A DNA stretch of 13,138 nucleotides from an uncultured Acetatifactor sp. (lineage in GTDB: Bacteria; Bacillota; Clostridia; Lachnospirales; Lachnospiraceae). Below, piece after piece: positions 6,994 to 12,955 of this stretch. The translations under genes and the position numbers were made by a program. How positions within the stretch are numbered: the stretch's first letter is position 1; each line of letters starts with the position of its first letter. The stretch lies in NCBI GenBank assembly GCA_904501885.1, contig CAJGCP010000041.1:1-13138 (forward strand), in the 5' to 3' direction. Below the pieces are notes generated by a model. The model searched no databases, was not told where the DNA came from, and saw only the letters and a list, made by a program, of their open reading frames with translations.

Positions 6994-7022
6994 TGCTTTT
7001 GCCTTTCCATTTTCTTTACTAC

Positions 7023-7028
7023 ATTATA
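7023..7028 (-). promoter_or_regulatory. Possible -10 element of the cysteine-rich gene
   Basis: On the minus strand the 86-base divergent gap contains a perfect TATAAT within ACATATAATGT, about 30 bases before the ATG at 6993. The hexamer 17 bases further upstream, GTAGCA, is a poor -35 match. The CATATAAT core also differs by only one base from a SigE-type -10 (CATAcAnT), so a sporulation sigma factor is possible but unproven. Confidence 0.35.
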
Positions 7029-7079
7029 TGTTCTAAAAATCCCTCTGCTACCATAAAAATAAAGAAAAAAGGCTTCCCT

Positions 7080-7802
7080 ATGAGCAATGTATTTACCACA
7101 GACAGTGAAAACAGTCTGATTATATATCATTACAGACAATACATCTATCTGCGCTCCGCAACCGGCGAGACTCTTAACCGGTCTATTTTGCTTTCCAATG
7201 ACTTCCATTCCAACCTTACCGAAGCCATTTATAACAATACCCTGTACTACGCCTACCAAAACGAACAGGGCGACATCCTTATTAAGAGTATTCTGGACAG
7301 CAAACCACTGTATCAATTGCTTGCCGGCGAAGTGGGCGAATGTATCTCGCCGCAAATTGTTTGTTGGCACAGCAAACTTCTTCTGTTTTACATTTTAAAG
7401 AACCCCTTGAACGATAGCTATCTATGCAAAGGCATTCTTCCTTTGGAAGACATCTCCTCCAACGATAACTATGCTCCCATTGAAGTAGGCTTATTCCAAT
7501 CTTTGCCAGTGGTCAAAACTGTACCTACCAAAAATAATCTCTTTTTTATCGTGGACGATGGCGACACCCACCACGTGTCTCTGGTGGGAGAGGACTTCAC
7601 CTTGCAGACTTGTGAGGACCACTCAAAATGTGAGTCCGCCTTACAAGTACAGGGCGAAAAAATACACAGTCTGCAAGCATCTTTACAACAAAAAGAAGCT
7701 TTGATTGCGCATATCAAAAAACAATATGAAGACTTGATGGAAACTGCTAAGAAATATCGGGAAGAAGCTTTGAAGTGGTATGAAAAATTCTCGGGAAAGT
7801 AA
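7080..7802 (+). CDS. Unknown protein: repeated beta-hairpin units plus C-terminal coiled coil
   Basis: Protein of 240 residues that I do not recognise. Four loosely similar segments, each starting with a hydrophobic beta pattern, begin near residues 12 (NSLIIYHYRQYIYLRS), 53 (NTLYYAYQNEQGDILIKS), 99 (KLLLFYILKNPLNDSYLC) and 153 (NLFFIVDDGDTHHVSLVG). They are about 40-55 residues apart and look like blades of a propeller-like fold. Residues about 184-235 are highly charged, helical and probably a coiled coil (EKIHSLQASLQQKEALIA and onward). There is no signal peptide or membrane segment. I chose the ATG at 7080, preceded by AAAAAAGG at 7 bases; an upstream in-frame start at 6987 would overlap the divergent gene and lacks an RBS. 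A hairpin terminator follows at 7818-7842. The shared divergent gap suggests co-regulation with the cysteine-rich gene. Confidence 0.8.
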   Translation: MSNVFTTDSENSLIIYHYRQYIYLRSATGETLNRSILLSNDFHSNLTEAIYNNTLYYAYQNEQGDILIKSILDSKPLYQLLAGEVGECISPQIVCWHSKLLLFYILKNPLNDSYLCKGILPLEDISSNDNYAPIEVGLFQSLPVVKTVPTKNNLFFIVDDGDTHHVSLVGEDFTLQTCEDHSKCESALQVQGEKIHSLQASLQQKEALIAHIKKQYEDLMETAKKYREEALKWYEKFSGK

Positions 7803-7817
7803 TCTTTTATCATAGAA

Positions 7818-7842
7818 AAGGTCGACTCAACGAGTCGACCTT
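7818..7842. terminator. Bidirectional hairpin terminator between convergent genes
   Basis: AAGGTCGACTC (7818-7828) pairs perfectly with GAGTCGACCTT (7832-7842) around a 3-base AAC loop, an 11-bp stem. It sits between a plus-strand gene ending at 7802 and a minus-strand gene ending at 7847. T-rich sequence follows on both strands, though neither side has an uninterrupted long T-run directly after the stem. Confidence 0.8.
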
Positions 7843-7846
7843 CTTA

Positions 7847-8281
7847 TCATTTTTCTTCTTTTTTCTTAAACACAAACAACTTACTCAGCACGTAATTTGC
7901 TACCGTTACAAGCACTGCGGAAATTAGAGTACCCACCACTAAGTTGAAACCAAGTTTTGTGAAAATCTGCATTACCACAATATCCAAAATCCAAGTGGAA
8001 ATTCGAGATGCCACAAAGGGAGGAATCTCCTTCATCATAGGCTCTTTGCTCTTAAACACAAATTTGCGATTAGTGAAGTATGCGAAGATAACACCCGCCG
8101 TCCAGTTGATGGTACTGAGAATAAAATTCTCTAAAGGCGTAGGGAACATGGTGTTGTCAAAGAAAATCGCATTGGCAATGAACTTTGCTGCCCACGCTAC
8201 GATAGTTGTCAACACACCTACAATCAAGTATGCGATGATTTCCTCATATTTTTTCAAAAGTGCTTTGATTTTTTCTATCAT
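7847..8281 (-). CDS. GtrA-family membrane protein
   Basis: Small polytopic protein of 144 residues with four membrane segments at about 16-40, 52-71, 88-108 and 112-135. The GtrA family hallmarks are present: an early YLIVGVLTTIVAW segment, the FAYFTNRKFVFKSK motif at the end of the second helix, and the matching NYVLSKLFVFKKK at the C-terminus. Family knowledge: GtrA-like proteins are thought to help move lipid-linked sugars (undecaprenyl- or polyprenyl-phosphate glycosides) across the membrane, or to act in cell-wall glycan modification. The exact substrate is unknown. AAGGAG lies 6 bases before the ATG. The gap to the upstream dehydrogenase gene is 16 bases, so it is probably the last gene of the pgi operon. 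No glycosyltransferase partner is adjacent. Confidence 0.92.
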   Translation of the reverse strand: MIEKIKALLKKYEEIIAYLIVGVLTTIVAWAAKFIANAIFFDNTMFPTPLENFILSTINWTAGVIFAYFTNRKFVFKSKEPMMKEIPPFVASRISTWILDIVVMQIFTKLGFNLVVGTLISAVLVTVANYVLSKLFVFKKKEEK

Positions 8282-8297
8282 ACTGTACTCCTTTTTC

Positions 8298-9260
8298 TTA
8301 TGGATTCACCACATTGGTATCTTCACCGCGTAAAAATGCTGCGATATTGTCGTAAGCTCCTTGTACGCAACGGGTACGCGCTTCCACGCTGGCCCAGGCC
8401 AGGTGCGGTGTGATAATCAACTTTGTGCTATCCTTGATTTGGCTCAAAGGATTACTTACTTCCAAGGGCTCCTTCTCTACCACATCCAAGCCTGCTGCCG
8501 CAATTTCCCCATCTAACAATGCCTGATACAAATCCGCATTGTTCACCACCGGGCCTCTCGCCACATTGATAAGCACCGCAGACTTCTTCATTTTCTTCAA
8601 TGCCGCCGCGTCAATAAAGTTTCTGGACAAATCGCTGAGAGGACAATGCAGGGACAGAAAATCACTTTCTGCCAAAAGAGTATCTTTATCCACTTGAGGA
8701 TAGTCTGTGCATCCGCTTTTGCCTGTGATGGAATGGAAAATCACTTTGCATCCGAAAGCTTCTGCCATCTTGGCAACCCTTCTTCCGATATTTCCCATGC
8801 CTACGATGCCCCAGGTCTTGCCTTCCAACTCATAGAAAGGCAGATCAAAATTGGAGAATCTGTCTTGCGCACTGTATGCACCGCTTTTTACATAATTATC
8901 GTAGTGGATTAATTTTTGACTTAATGCCAAAGCCAGCGCAAAGGTGTGCTGTGCCACCATGCCTGTGCAGTAATCCACCACATTGCGCACCTGAATGCCT
9001 CTGGATTTGCAATATGCCAAATCGCAGTTATCATAGCCTGTGGCAAATTCGCAAATCAACTTCACATTAGGTGCATCTTTCAAGGTCTCCTCATTCAAAG
9101 GGGATTTGTTGGCGATGACAATGTCCGCATCTTTTACCCGCTCTTTGACTTCCTCTACAGTCACGGTGTTGCGATAAATGGTTACCTCGCCAAAATCGCT
9201 GATACAGTCCACGGACACATCCGTTCCCACGCTGTTTCTCTCCAAGATAACAATTTTCAT
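8298..9260 (-). CDS. D-2-hydroxyacid dehydrogenase (glycerate/hydroxypyruvate reductase type)
   Basis: NAD(P)-dependent oxidoreductase of 320 residues that interconverts 2-keto acids and D-2-hydroxy acids. The dinucleotide-binding motif GIVGMGNIG lies at residues 151-159. The catalytic residues are visible: R235 in INVARGPVV, E264 in VEKEPL and H286 in TPHLAWAS. The N-terminal substrate-domain loop contains EFATGYDNCD. At the end of the second strand of the Rossmann fold, CKVIFHSITGKSG has no acidic residue where NAD-specific members usually carry Asp; this suggests that NADP(H) may be accepted (inference). The substrate cannot be fixed; glycerate/hydroxypyruvate is a common annotation for this type. 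The RBS AAGGGG overlaps the pgi stop and the gap is 12 bases, so it is co-transcribed with pgi and the GtrA gene. Confidence 0.93.
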   Translation of the reverse strand: MKIVILERNSVGTDVSVDCISDFGEVTIYRNTVTVEEVKERVKDADIVIANKSPLNEETLKDAPNVKLICEFATGYDNCDLAYCKSRGIQVRNVVDYCTGMVAQHTFALALALSQKLIHYDNYVKSGAYSAQDRFSNFDLPFYELEGKTWGIVGMGNIGRRVAKMAEAFGCKVIFHSITGKSGCTDYPQVDKDTLLAESDFLSLHCPLSDLSRNFIDAAALKKMKKSAVLINVARGPVVNNADLYQALLDGEIAAAGLDVVEKEPLEVSNPLSQIKDSTKLIITPHLAWASVEARTRCVQGAYDNIAAFLRGEDTNVVNP

Positions 9261-9272
9261 AAGTATTTCCCC

Positions 9273-10625
9273 TTAGTTCAAACGAGCCATCAAAGCCTCT
9301 CTCTGGGCCTCATAACCGGGCTTTCCAAGCAACGCGAACATATTCTTCTTGTAGCTCTCTACACCGGGTTGATCAAAAGGATTAACACCCAGCAGGTATC
9401 CGCTGACACCACATGCAAACTCAAAGAAATAGAACAATTCTCCCAGGTAGAACTCGTCCACTTCGGGAATATTGATCACGAAGTTAGGCACCTGACCATC
9501 GGTATGTGCCAGAATGGTTCCGTTCATAGCACTCTTATTGACAAAATCAACCGTTTGACCTGCCAAATAGTTCAAGCCATCCAAATCCACGGGCTCCTTG
9601 CCAATGATTAACTCTTCTCTGGAAGTTTCCACATTCAAAACCGTTTCAAACAAGATTCTTGCGCCGTCCTGAATGAACTGTCCCATGGAGTGCAAATCGG
9701 TGGTCAAATCCACGCTGGCAGGGAACAGACCCTTCTGGTCCTTACCCTCGCTCTCGCCGTACAACTGCTTCCACCACTCAGAAATATAATGCAATGCGGG
9801 CTCATAGTTGGCCATGATTTCCACACTTTTGCCCTTGCGCAGCATAATGTTACGAAGCGCTGCGTACTGCAATGCATCGTTATTTTCAAACTCATTTTCC
9901 AGCGCACGTGCTCTTGCACTTGCGGCACCAGCCATCAATTTATCGATATCGGCTCCGCTGACTGCGATGGGCAACAAACCTACTGCTGTCAACACAGAGA
10001 AACGGCCTCCTACATCATCGGGCACAACGAAGGTCTGATAGCCTTCCTCATCTGCCAAATTCTTCAGACTTCCTCTGGCCTTGTCGGTGGTGGCATAAAT
10101 TCTCTTTGCCGCCGCTTCCTTACCATACTTTTTCTCTAACAATTCCTTAAACACACGGAATGCAATGGCAGGCTCTGTGGTAGTACCGGACTTGGAAATC
10201 ATATTGATAGAAAAATCTCTGTCCCCTACCACATCCATCAGATGCTTTAAATAGGTAGAACTGATGGAATTACCGCAGAAATAAATCTCCGGTGTCTTGC
10301 GTTTATCCTTGCCCAGCATATTATAGAAGCTATGTCCCAAAAACTCGATGGCCGCTCTGGCACCCAGGTAGGAACCACCGATACCAATGACCAACAATAC
10401 TTCAGAATCGTTCTGAATCTGCTTTGCAGCCTCTTTGATTCTTGCGAACTCCTCTTTGTCATAATTTACGGGTAAATCTATCCAGCCAAGGAAATCATTT
10501 CCGGCACCGGTTTTTGACACCAGCACTTCCTTCGCGTCCATAGTCAGCTTCTTCATGTATCCGATTTCTTCCTGGGAAACAAAAGAAGATGCCTTGCCAT
10601 AATCAAATGTAATCTGTTTACTCAT
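9273..10625 (-). CDS. pgi: Glucose-6-phosphate isomerase
   Basis: Enzyme of 450 residues, the short bacillus-type form, converting glucose-6-phosphate to fructose-6-phosphate in the cytoplasm. Seen: the sugar-phosphate loop GIGGSYLGARA (81-91), the SKSGTTTEP phosphate-binding loop (144-152), the PGI signature DDVGGRFSVLTAVGLLP (203-219), catalytic E291 in YGESEGKDQKG, H312 in TDLHSMGQ, and a lysine at about 426 in the C-terminal signature region QPGVESYKKNMFALLGK. All match the family. The ATG at 10625 follows GAGAGG at 5 bases. A promoter with 17-base spacing precedes it at 10672-10700. Downstream it runs into the dehydrogenase gene with a 12-base gap. No anomalies seen. Confidence 0.98.
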   Translation of the reverse strand: MSKQITFDYGKASSFVSQEEIGYMKKLTMDAKEVLVSKTGAGNDFLGWIDLPVNYDKEEFARIKEAAKQIQNDSEVLLVIGIGGSYLGARAAIEFLGHSFYNMLGKDKRKTPEIYFCGNSISSTYLKHLMDVVGDRDFSINMISKSGTTTEPAIAFRVFKELLEKKYGKEAAAKRIYATTDKARGSLKNLADEEGYQTFVVPDDVGGRFSVLTAVGLLPIAVSGADIDKLMAGAASARARALENEFENNDALQYAALRNIMLRKGKSVEIMANYEPALHYISEWWKQLYGESEGKDQKGLFPASVDLTTDLHSMGQFIQDGARILFETVLNVETSREELIIGKEPVDLDGLNYLAGQTVDFVNKSAMNGTILAHTDGQVPNFVINIPEVDEFYLGELFYFFEFACGVSGYLLGVNPFDQPGVESYKKNMFALLGKPGYEAQREALMARLN

Positions 10626-10671
10626 GCTATCCTCTCATTCCGCGACAAATCTCGCTTTTATTTTCTTTACC

Positions 10672-10700
10672 ATAGTAGCAAATTTGCCGTCTAAATTCAA
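10672..10700 (-). promoter_or_regulatory. pgi promoter
   Basis: On the minus strand, TTGAAT (10695-10700) and TACTAT (10672-10677) lie 17 bases apart, and TG precedes the -10 box by one base (extended -10). The -35 box overlaps the end of the upstream membrane-protein gene (stop at 10697). The leader of about 40 bases includes a short GCGA/TCGC hairpin. Confidence 0.8.
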
Positions 10701-11272
10701 GCCAAAAGATGTTGTGTGGTGTCTTCTCCGTACAACATTTCAATATCCTTTTTCGACCCTTCTGTCCGGGGCAAAAAATAATTCTCTAAATAATCCACCA
10801 GATTCACTTTCAGAATCTGCTGCTTCCGCTTAACATCCACCAAAGAAGAGATGTTAAAATACAGATACAACCCGAAAAATGCAACGATATAAAAAGGTAG
10901 GATTCTTCCGGCCGCCTGCCCCTGACGGATGCAGCTGTAAATAGATAGTCCTGCACAAAATACGGACAACATCATACTTTGGTCTGCCATTCTCCCCAGA
11001 GTGGAAAACGCCAATTTACCTACTCTCAACCGGTTCATAAAACGCTCTACAAACACGGACACATTGGGCATGCTACTGCGGCCATAGCAGTAATTGGCAT
11101 ATTTCTGCTTGCATTGTTTCAACGGTTTATTCTCTGTGATTGCCATATTTTCGGATTCATTGATCATATTTTGATAAAGAAATCCCAGAAACACTTTTGC
11201 AAAAAAGGCAAAAAACATACTGCCAAACATAAGAATGGATAGGAACCATTTTTCATAAAATATTTCAAACAC
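10697..11272 (-). CDS. Membrane protein of unknown function, three segments
   Basis: Protein of 191 residues. Hydrophobic segments lie at about 10-32 (FLSILMFGSMFFAFFAKVFL), 97-115 and 123-145. Between the first two is a 60-residue, probably cytoplasmic, part with several positive charges, and the C-terminal 45 residues are charged and soluble (VKRKQQILKVNLVDYLENYF and onward). I do not recognise the family. I chose the GTG at 11272 because AAGGGG lies 6 bases upstream; an in-frame GTG at 11290 lies before that site and is less likely. No clear promoter was found; an inverted repeat lies upstream at 11317-11335. It ends inside the pgi promoter and has no terminator, so it may also be co-transcribed with pgi. 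Confidence 0.8.
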   Translation of the reverse strand: MFEIFYEKWFLSILMFGSMFFAFFAKVFLGFLYQNMINESENMAITENKPLKQCKQKYANYCYGRSSMPNVSVFVERFMNRLRVGKLAFSTLGRMADQSMMLSVFCAGLSIYSCIRQGQAAGRILPFYIVAFFGLYLYFNISSLVDVKRKQQILKVNLVDYLENYFLPRTEGSKKDIEMLYGEDTTQHLLA

Positions 11273-11316
11273 TGTGCACCCCTTTTCCACCCGACAAAAT
11301 TTCAGGTTAACAAATT

Positions 11317-11335
11317 GTTATATTCCAAGTATAAC
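11317..11335. repeat. Inverted repeat upstream of the membrane-protein gene
   Basis: GTTATA-TTCCAAG-TATAAC is a perfect 6-bp inverted repeat with a 7-base centre, 45 bases before the GTG start at 11272. The minus strand through it contains -10-like TATACT or TATAAC boxes, so it may mark the promoter or an operator. I could not define a good -35. Confidence 0.4.
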
Positions 11336-11410
11336 TTAAAAATTCCACCTTAAACAGATTTTTTCATCGTATTATTTTGCGTGTTTTCTACATGTTTCGC
11401 CATATACATA

Positions 11411-11450
11411 GCGCAAATATTTTCTCACGCATAAAGGGAATATTTGTCGC
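11411..11450. repeat. Imperfect inverted repeat in the intergenic region before the TSCPD gene
   Basis: GCGCAAATATT (11411-11421) is nearly the reverse complement of AATATTTGTCGC (11439-11450); one extra T is the only difference. The centre is 17 bases. The 9-base word TCACGCATA occurs within it at 11425-11433 and again at 11490-11498. The inverted repeat lies about 30 bases upstream of the TSCPD -35 box. This 270-base gene-free stretch (11273-11542) is AT-rich and shows no small ORF with a credible RBS. Confidence 0.45.
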
Positions 11451-11480
11451 AAACACCACGGAAATATCTGTCACTGCACA

Positions 11481-11509
11481 TTGCAGTTTTCACGCATATC
11501 TGTTAAAAT
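11481..11509 (+). promoter_or_regulatory. Putative promoter of the TSCPD-murG operon
   Basis: TTGCAG (11481-11486) and TAAAAT (11504-11509) are 17 bases apart. Transcription would start near 11516, leaving about 27 bases of leader before the chosen ATG at 11543 with its RBS. The -35 box overlaps the inverted repeat CTGCA-CAT-TGCAG (11474-11486). Confidence 0.6.
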
Positions 11510-11542
11510 GAAGCAAACCCTATGAGTGAAAAGGAGATTGAA

Positions 11543-11788
11543 ATGGATTCATTATCATATAGAACACAGGGAACCTGTTCCCGACAAATCAATATTGAAT
11601 TAAAAGAAGGTCTGATTGATTCCGTAGAATTTATCGGTGGTTGCAACGGCAACCTGCAGGGAATCAGCGCACTGGTGAAGGGTATGACACCCCAAGAAGC
11701 CATTTCCAAAATCAAAGGCATCCGCTGTGGTATGAAATCCACCTCTTGCCCCGATCAGTTGGCAAAAGCATTAGAAAAAATGATTTAA
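11543..11788 (+). CDS. TSCPD domain protein, TIGR03905 family
   Basis: Small protein of 81 residues, made of a single TSCPD domain. The naming motif is plain near the end in KSTSCPDQLAKALEKM, with further conserved features TCSRQI near the N-terminus, the VEFIGGCNGNLQGI turn, and IKGIRCGMKS before the motif. Its cysteines (TCS, GGC, RCG, SCPD) could bind metal or act in redox; this is inference. Family knowledge: TSCPD domains also occur at the C-terminus of some B12-dependent and other ribonucleotide reductases, while the role of the stand-alone family is not established. AAGGAG lies 7 bases before the ATG at 11543; an ATG at 11522 is upstream of that RBS and is rejected. It is followed 32 bases later by murG and is probably co-transcribed with it. 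Confidence 0.92.
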   Translation: MDSLSYRTQGTCSRQINIELKEGLIDSVEFIGGCNGNLQGISALVKGMTPQEAISKIKGIRCGMKSTSCPDQLAKALEKMI

Positions 11789-11791
11789 TTT

Positions 11792-11807
11792 CCTGCTTAC
11801 ACGCAGG
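11792..11807 (+). repeat. Hairpin overlapping the murG RBS
   Basis: CCTGC-TTACAC-GCAGG is a 5-bp perfect stem with a 6-base loop. The 3' arm overlaps the first bases of the GGTGGGAG ribosome binding site (11806-11813) of murG. It has no T-run and is not a terminator. It could lower or tune murG translation. Confidence 0.45.
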
Positions 11808-11820
11808 TGGGAGTTTTGAC

Positions 11821-12885
11821 ATGAAAAAAATCGTACTCACCGGTGGCGGTACCGCCGGCCACGTGACACCCAATATCGCCCTGCTACCCTCTCTGAAGGA
11901 AGCGGGATACGAAGTGGTATATATGGGTTCCTATGATGGCATAGAAAAAAAACTGATTGCTGATTTTGATATCCCCTACGTGGGAATTTCCACCGGCAAA
12001 TTCAGACGGTATCTGGATCCCAAGAATTTCACGGACCCTTTCCGGGTCATCAAAGGCTATGCAGAGGCAAAGAAATATTTGAAGACCTATCGGCCGGATG
12101 TGGTATTTTCCAAAGGCGGTTTTGTCAGCGTGCCCGTAGTGCGCGCAGCGGCGGCTTTAAACATCCCCTGCATTATCCACGAATCTGATATGACACCGGG
12201 TCTGGCCAACAAACTTTGTATCCCGGTTGCACAAAAGATATGTTGTAATTTCCCGGAAACACTTGCTTTGCTACCGCAGGAAAAAGCGGTGCTGACCGGT
12301 TCTCCCATTCGCGCAGAATTGTCCCAAGGCAATAAATTAGCCGGGCTTGAGATGTGTGGATTCACTGCCAATAAACCTGTGGTTATGGTCATCGGTGGCA
12401 GTTTGGGCGCTGCAAACGTGAATAAAGCAGTGCGGGAAGCTTTGCCCCTATTACTGGAAGAATTTCAGGTGGTGCATCTGTGCGGCAAGGACAAGATGGA
12501 TCCCCTGCTCTTAGACACCCCCGGATACAAACAATTCGAATATATCAAGGCTGAATTGAAGGACCTGTTTGCCATGGCAGATGTGGTCATCTCCCGTGCA
12601 GGTGCCAATGCGATCTGCGAACTTTTGGCTCTAAAAAAGCCCAACATCCTGATTCCTCTCCCCGCTGCCAGCAGTCGTGGGGACCAGATTCTCAACGCAA
12701 AATCCTTTGAGGCACAGGGATTTTCCATGGTAATTGACGAGGATAACCTGACCAAGGAGCTGTTGACGGACAAAGTAAAAGAACTGTTTGCGAACCGCAA
12801 CAAGATAACAGAAACCATGGCAAACAGTGGCCAGATGGATTCTATTGAGACCATTATGGATTTAATTGTAGAAGTAAGCAAATAG
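11821..12885 (+). CDS. murG: UDP-GlcNAc:undecaprenyl-PP-MurNAc-pentapeptide GlcNAc transferase
   Basis: MurG of 354 residues, normal length. It adds GlcNAc to lipid I to make lipid II on the inner face of the membrane, the last cytoplasmic step of peptidoglycan precursor synthesis. Visible: the N-terminal glycine loop GGGTAGHVTP (8-17), SKGGFVSVPV (97-106), HESDMTPGLAN (120-130), the second glycine loop GGSLGA (192-197), the UDP-GlcNAc-binding region SRAGANAICEL with E267, and PLPAASSRGDQILNA (279-293) with the conserved QxxNA. The ATG at 11821 has GGTGGGAG 7 bases upstream; the open frame extends upstream over the TSCPD gene but lacks an RBS there. Unlike many bacteria, it is not in a dcw cluster in this window. 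A strong terminator follows at 12908-12943. Confidence 0.97.
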   Translation: MKKIVLTGGGTAGHVTPNIALLPSLKEAGYEVVYMGSYDGIEKKLIADFDIPYVGISTGKFRRYLDPKNFTDPFRVIKGYAEAKKYLKTYRPDVVFSKGGFVSVPVVRAAAALNIPCIIHESDMTPGLANKLCIPVAQKICCNFPETLALLPQEKAVLTGSPIRAELSQGNKLAGLEMCGFTANKPVVMVIGGSLGAANVNKAVREALPLLLEEFQVVHLCGKDKMDPLLLDTPGYKQFEYIKAELKDLFAMADVVISRAGANAICELLALKKPNILIPLPAASSRGDQILNAKSFEAQGFSMVIDEDNLTKELLTDKVKELFANRNKITETMANSGQMDSIETIMDLIVEVSK

Positions 12886-12907
12886 AGAATTGAACACTCA
12901 TAAAATC

Positions 12908-12943
12908 AAAAATGTCGATACCCTCTTGGATATCGACATTTTT
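12908..12943. terminator. Bidirectional terminator after murG
   Basis: AAAAATGTCGATA (12908-12920) pairs with TATCGACATTTTT (12931-12943) around a 10-base loop, a 13-bp stem ending in a T-run on the plus strand and also on the minus strand. It lies 22 bases after the murG stop and 12 bases beyond the end of the opposing minus-strand gene (stop at 12956), so it can serve both. Confidence 0.92.
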
Positions 12944-12955
12944 TTCTCTTTATCT

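Noticed and set aside
6987..7079. A longer start for the repeat/coiled-coil gene
   Set aside because: It would overlap the divergent gene's start and RBS and adds a basic, low-complexity stretch without its own RBS.
8946..9611. A 221-residue open frame on the plus strand across the dehydrogenase and pgi genes
   Set aside because: It lies antisense to two well-identified genes, has no credible RBS and shows no domain pattern; it is a by-product of their codon usage.
11641..11820. A 60-residue N-terminal extension of MurG
   Set aside because: It overlaps the TSCPD gene in another frame, has no RBS, and the MurG family begins at MKKIVLTGGGTAGH with a good RBS at 11806-11813.
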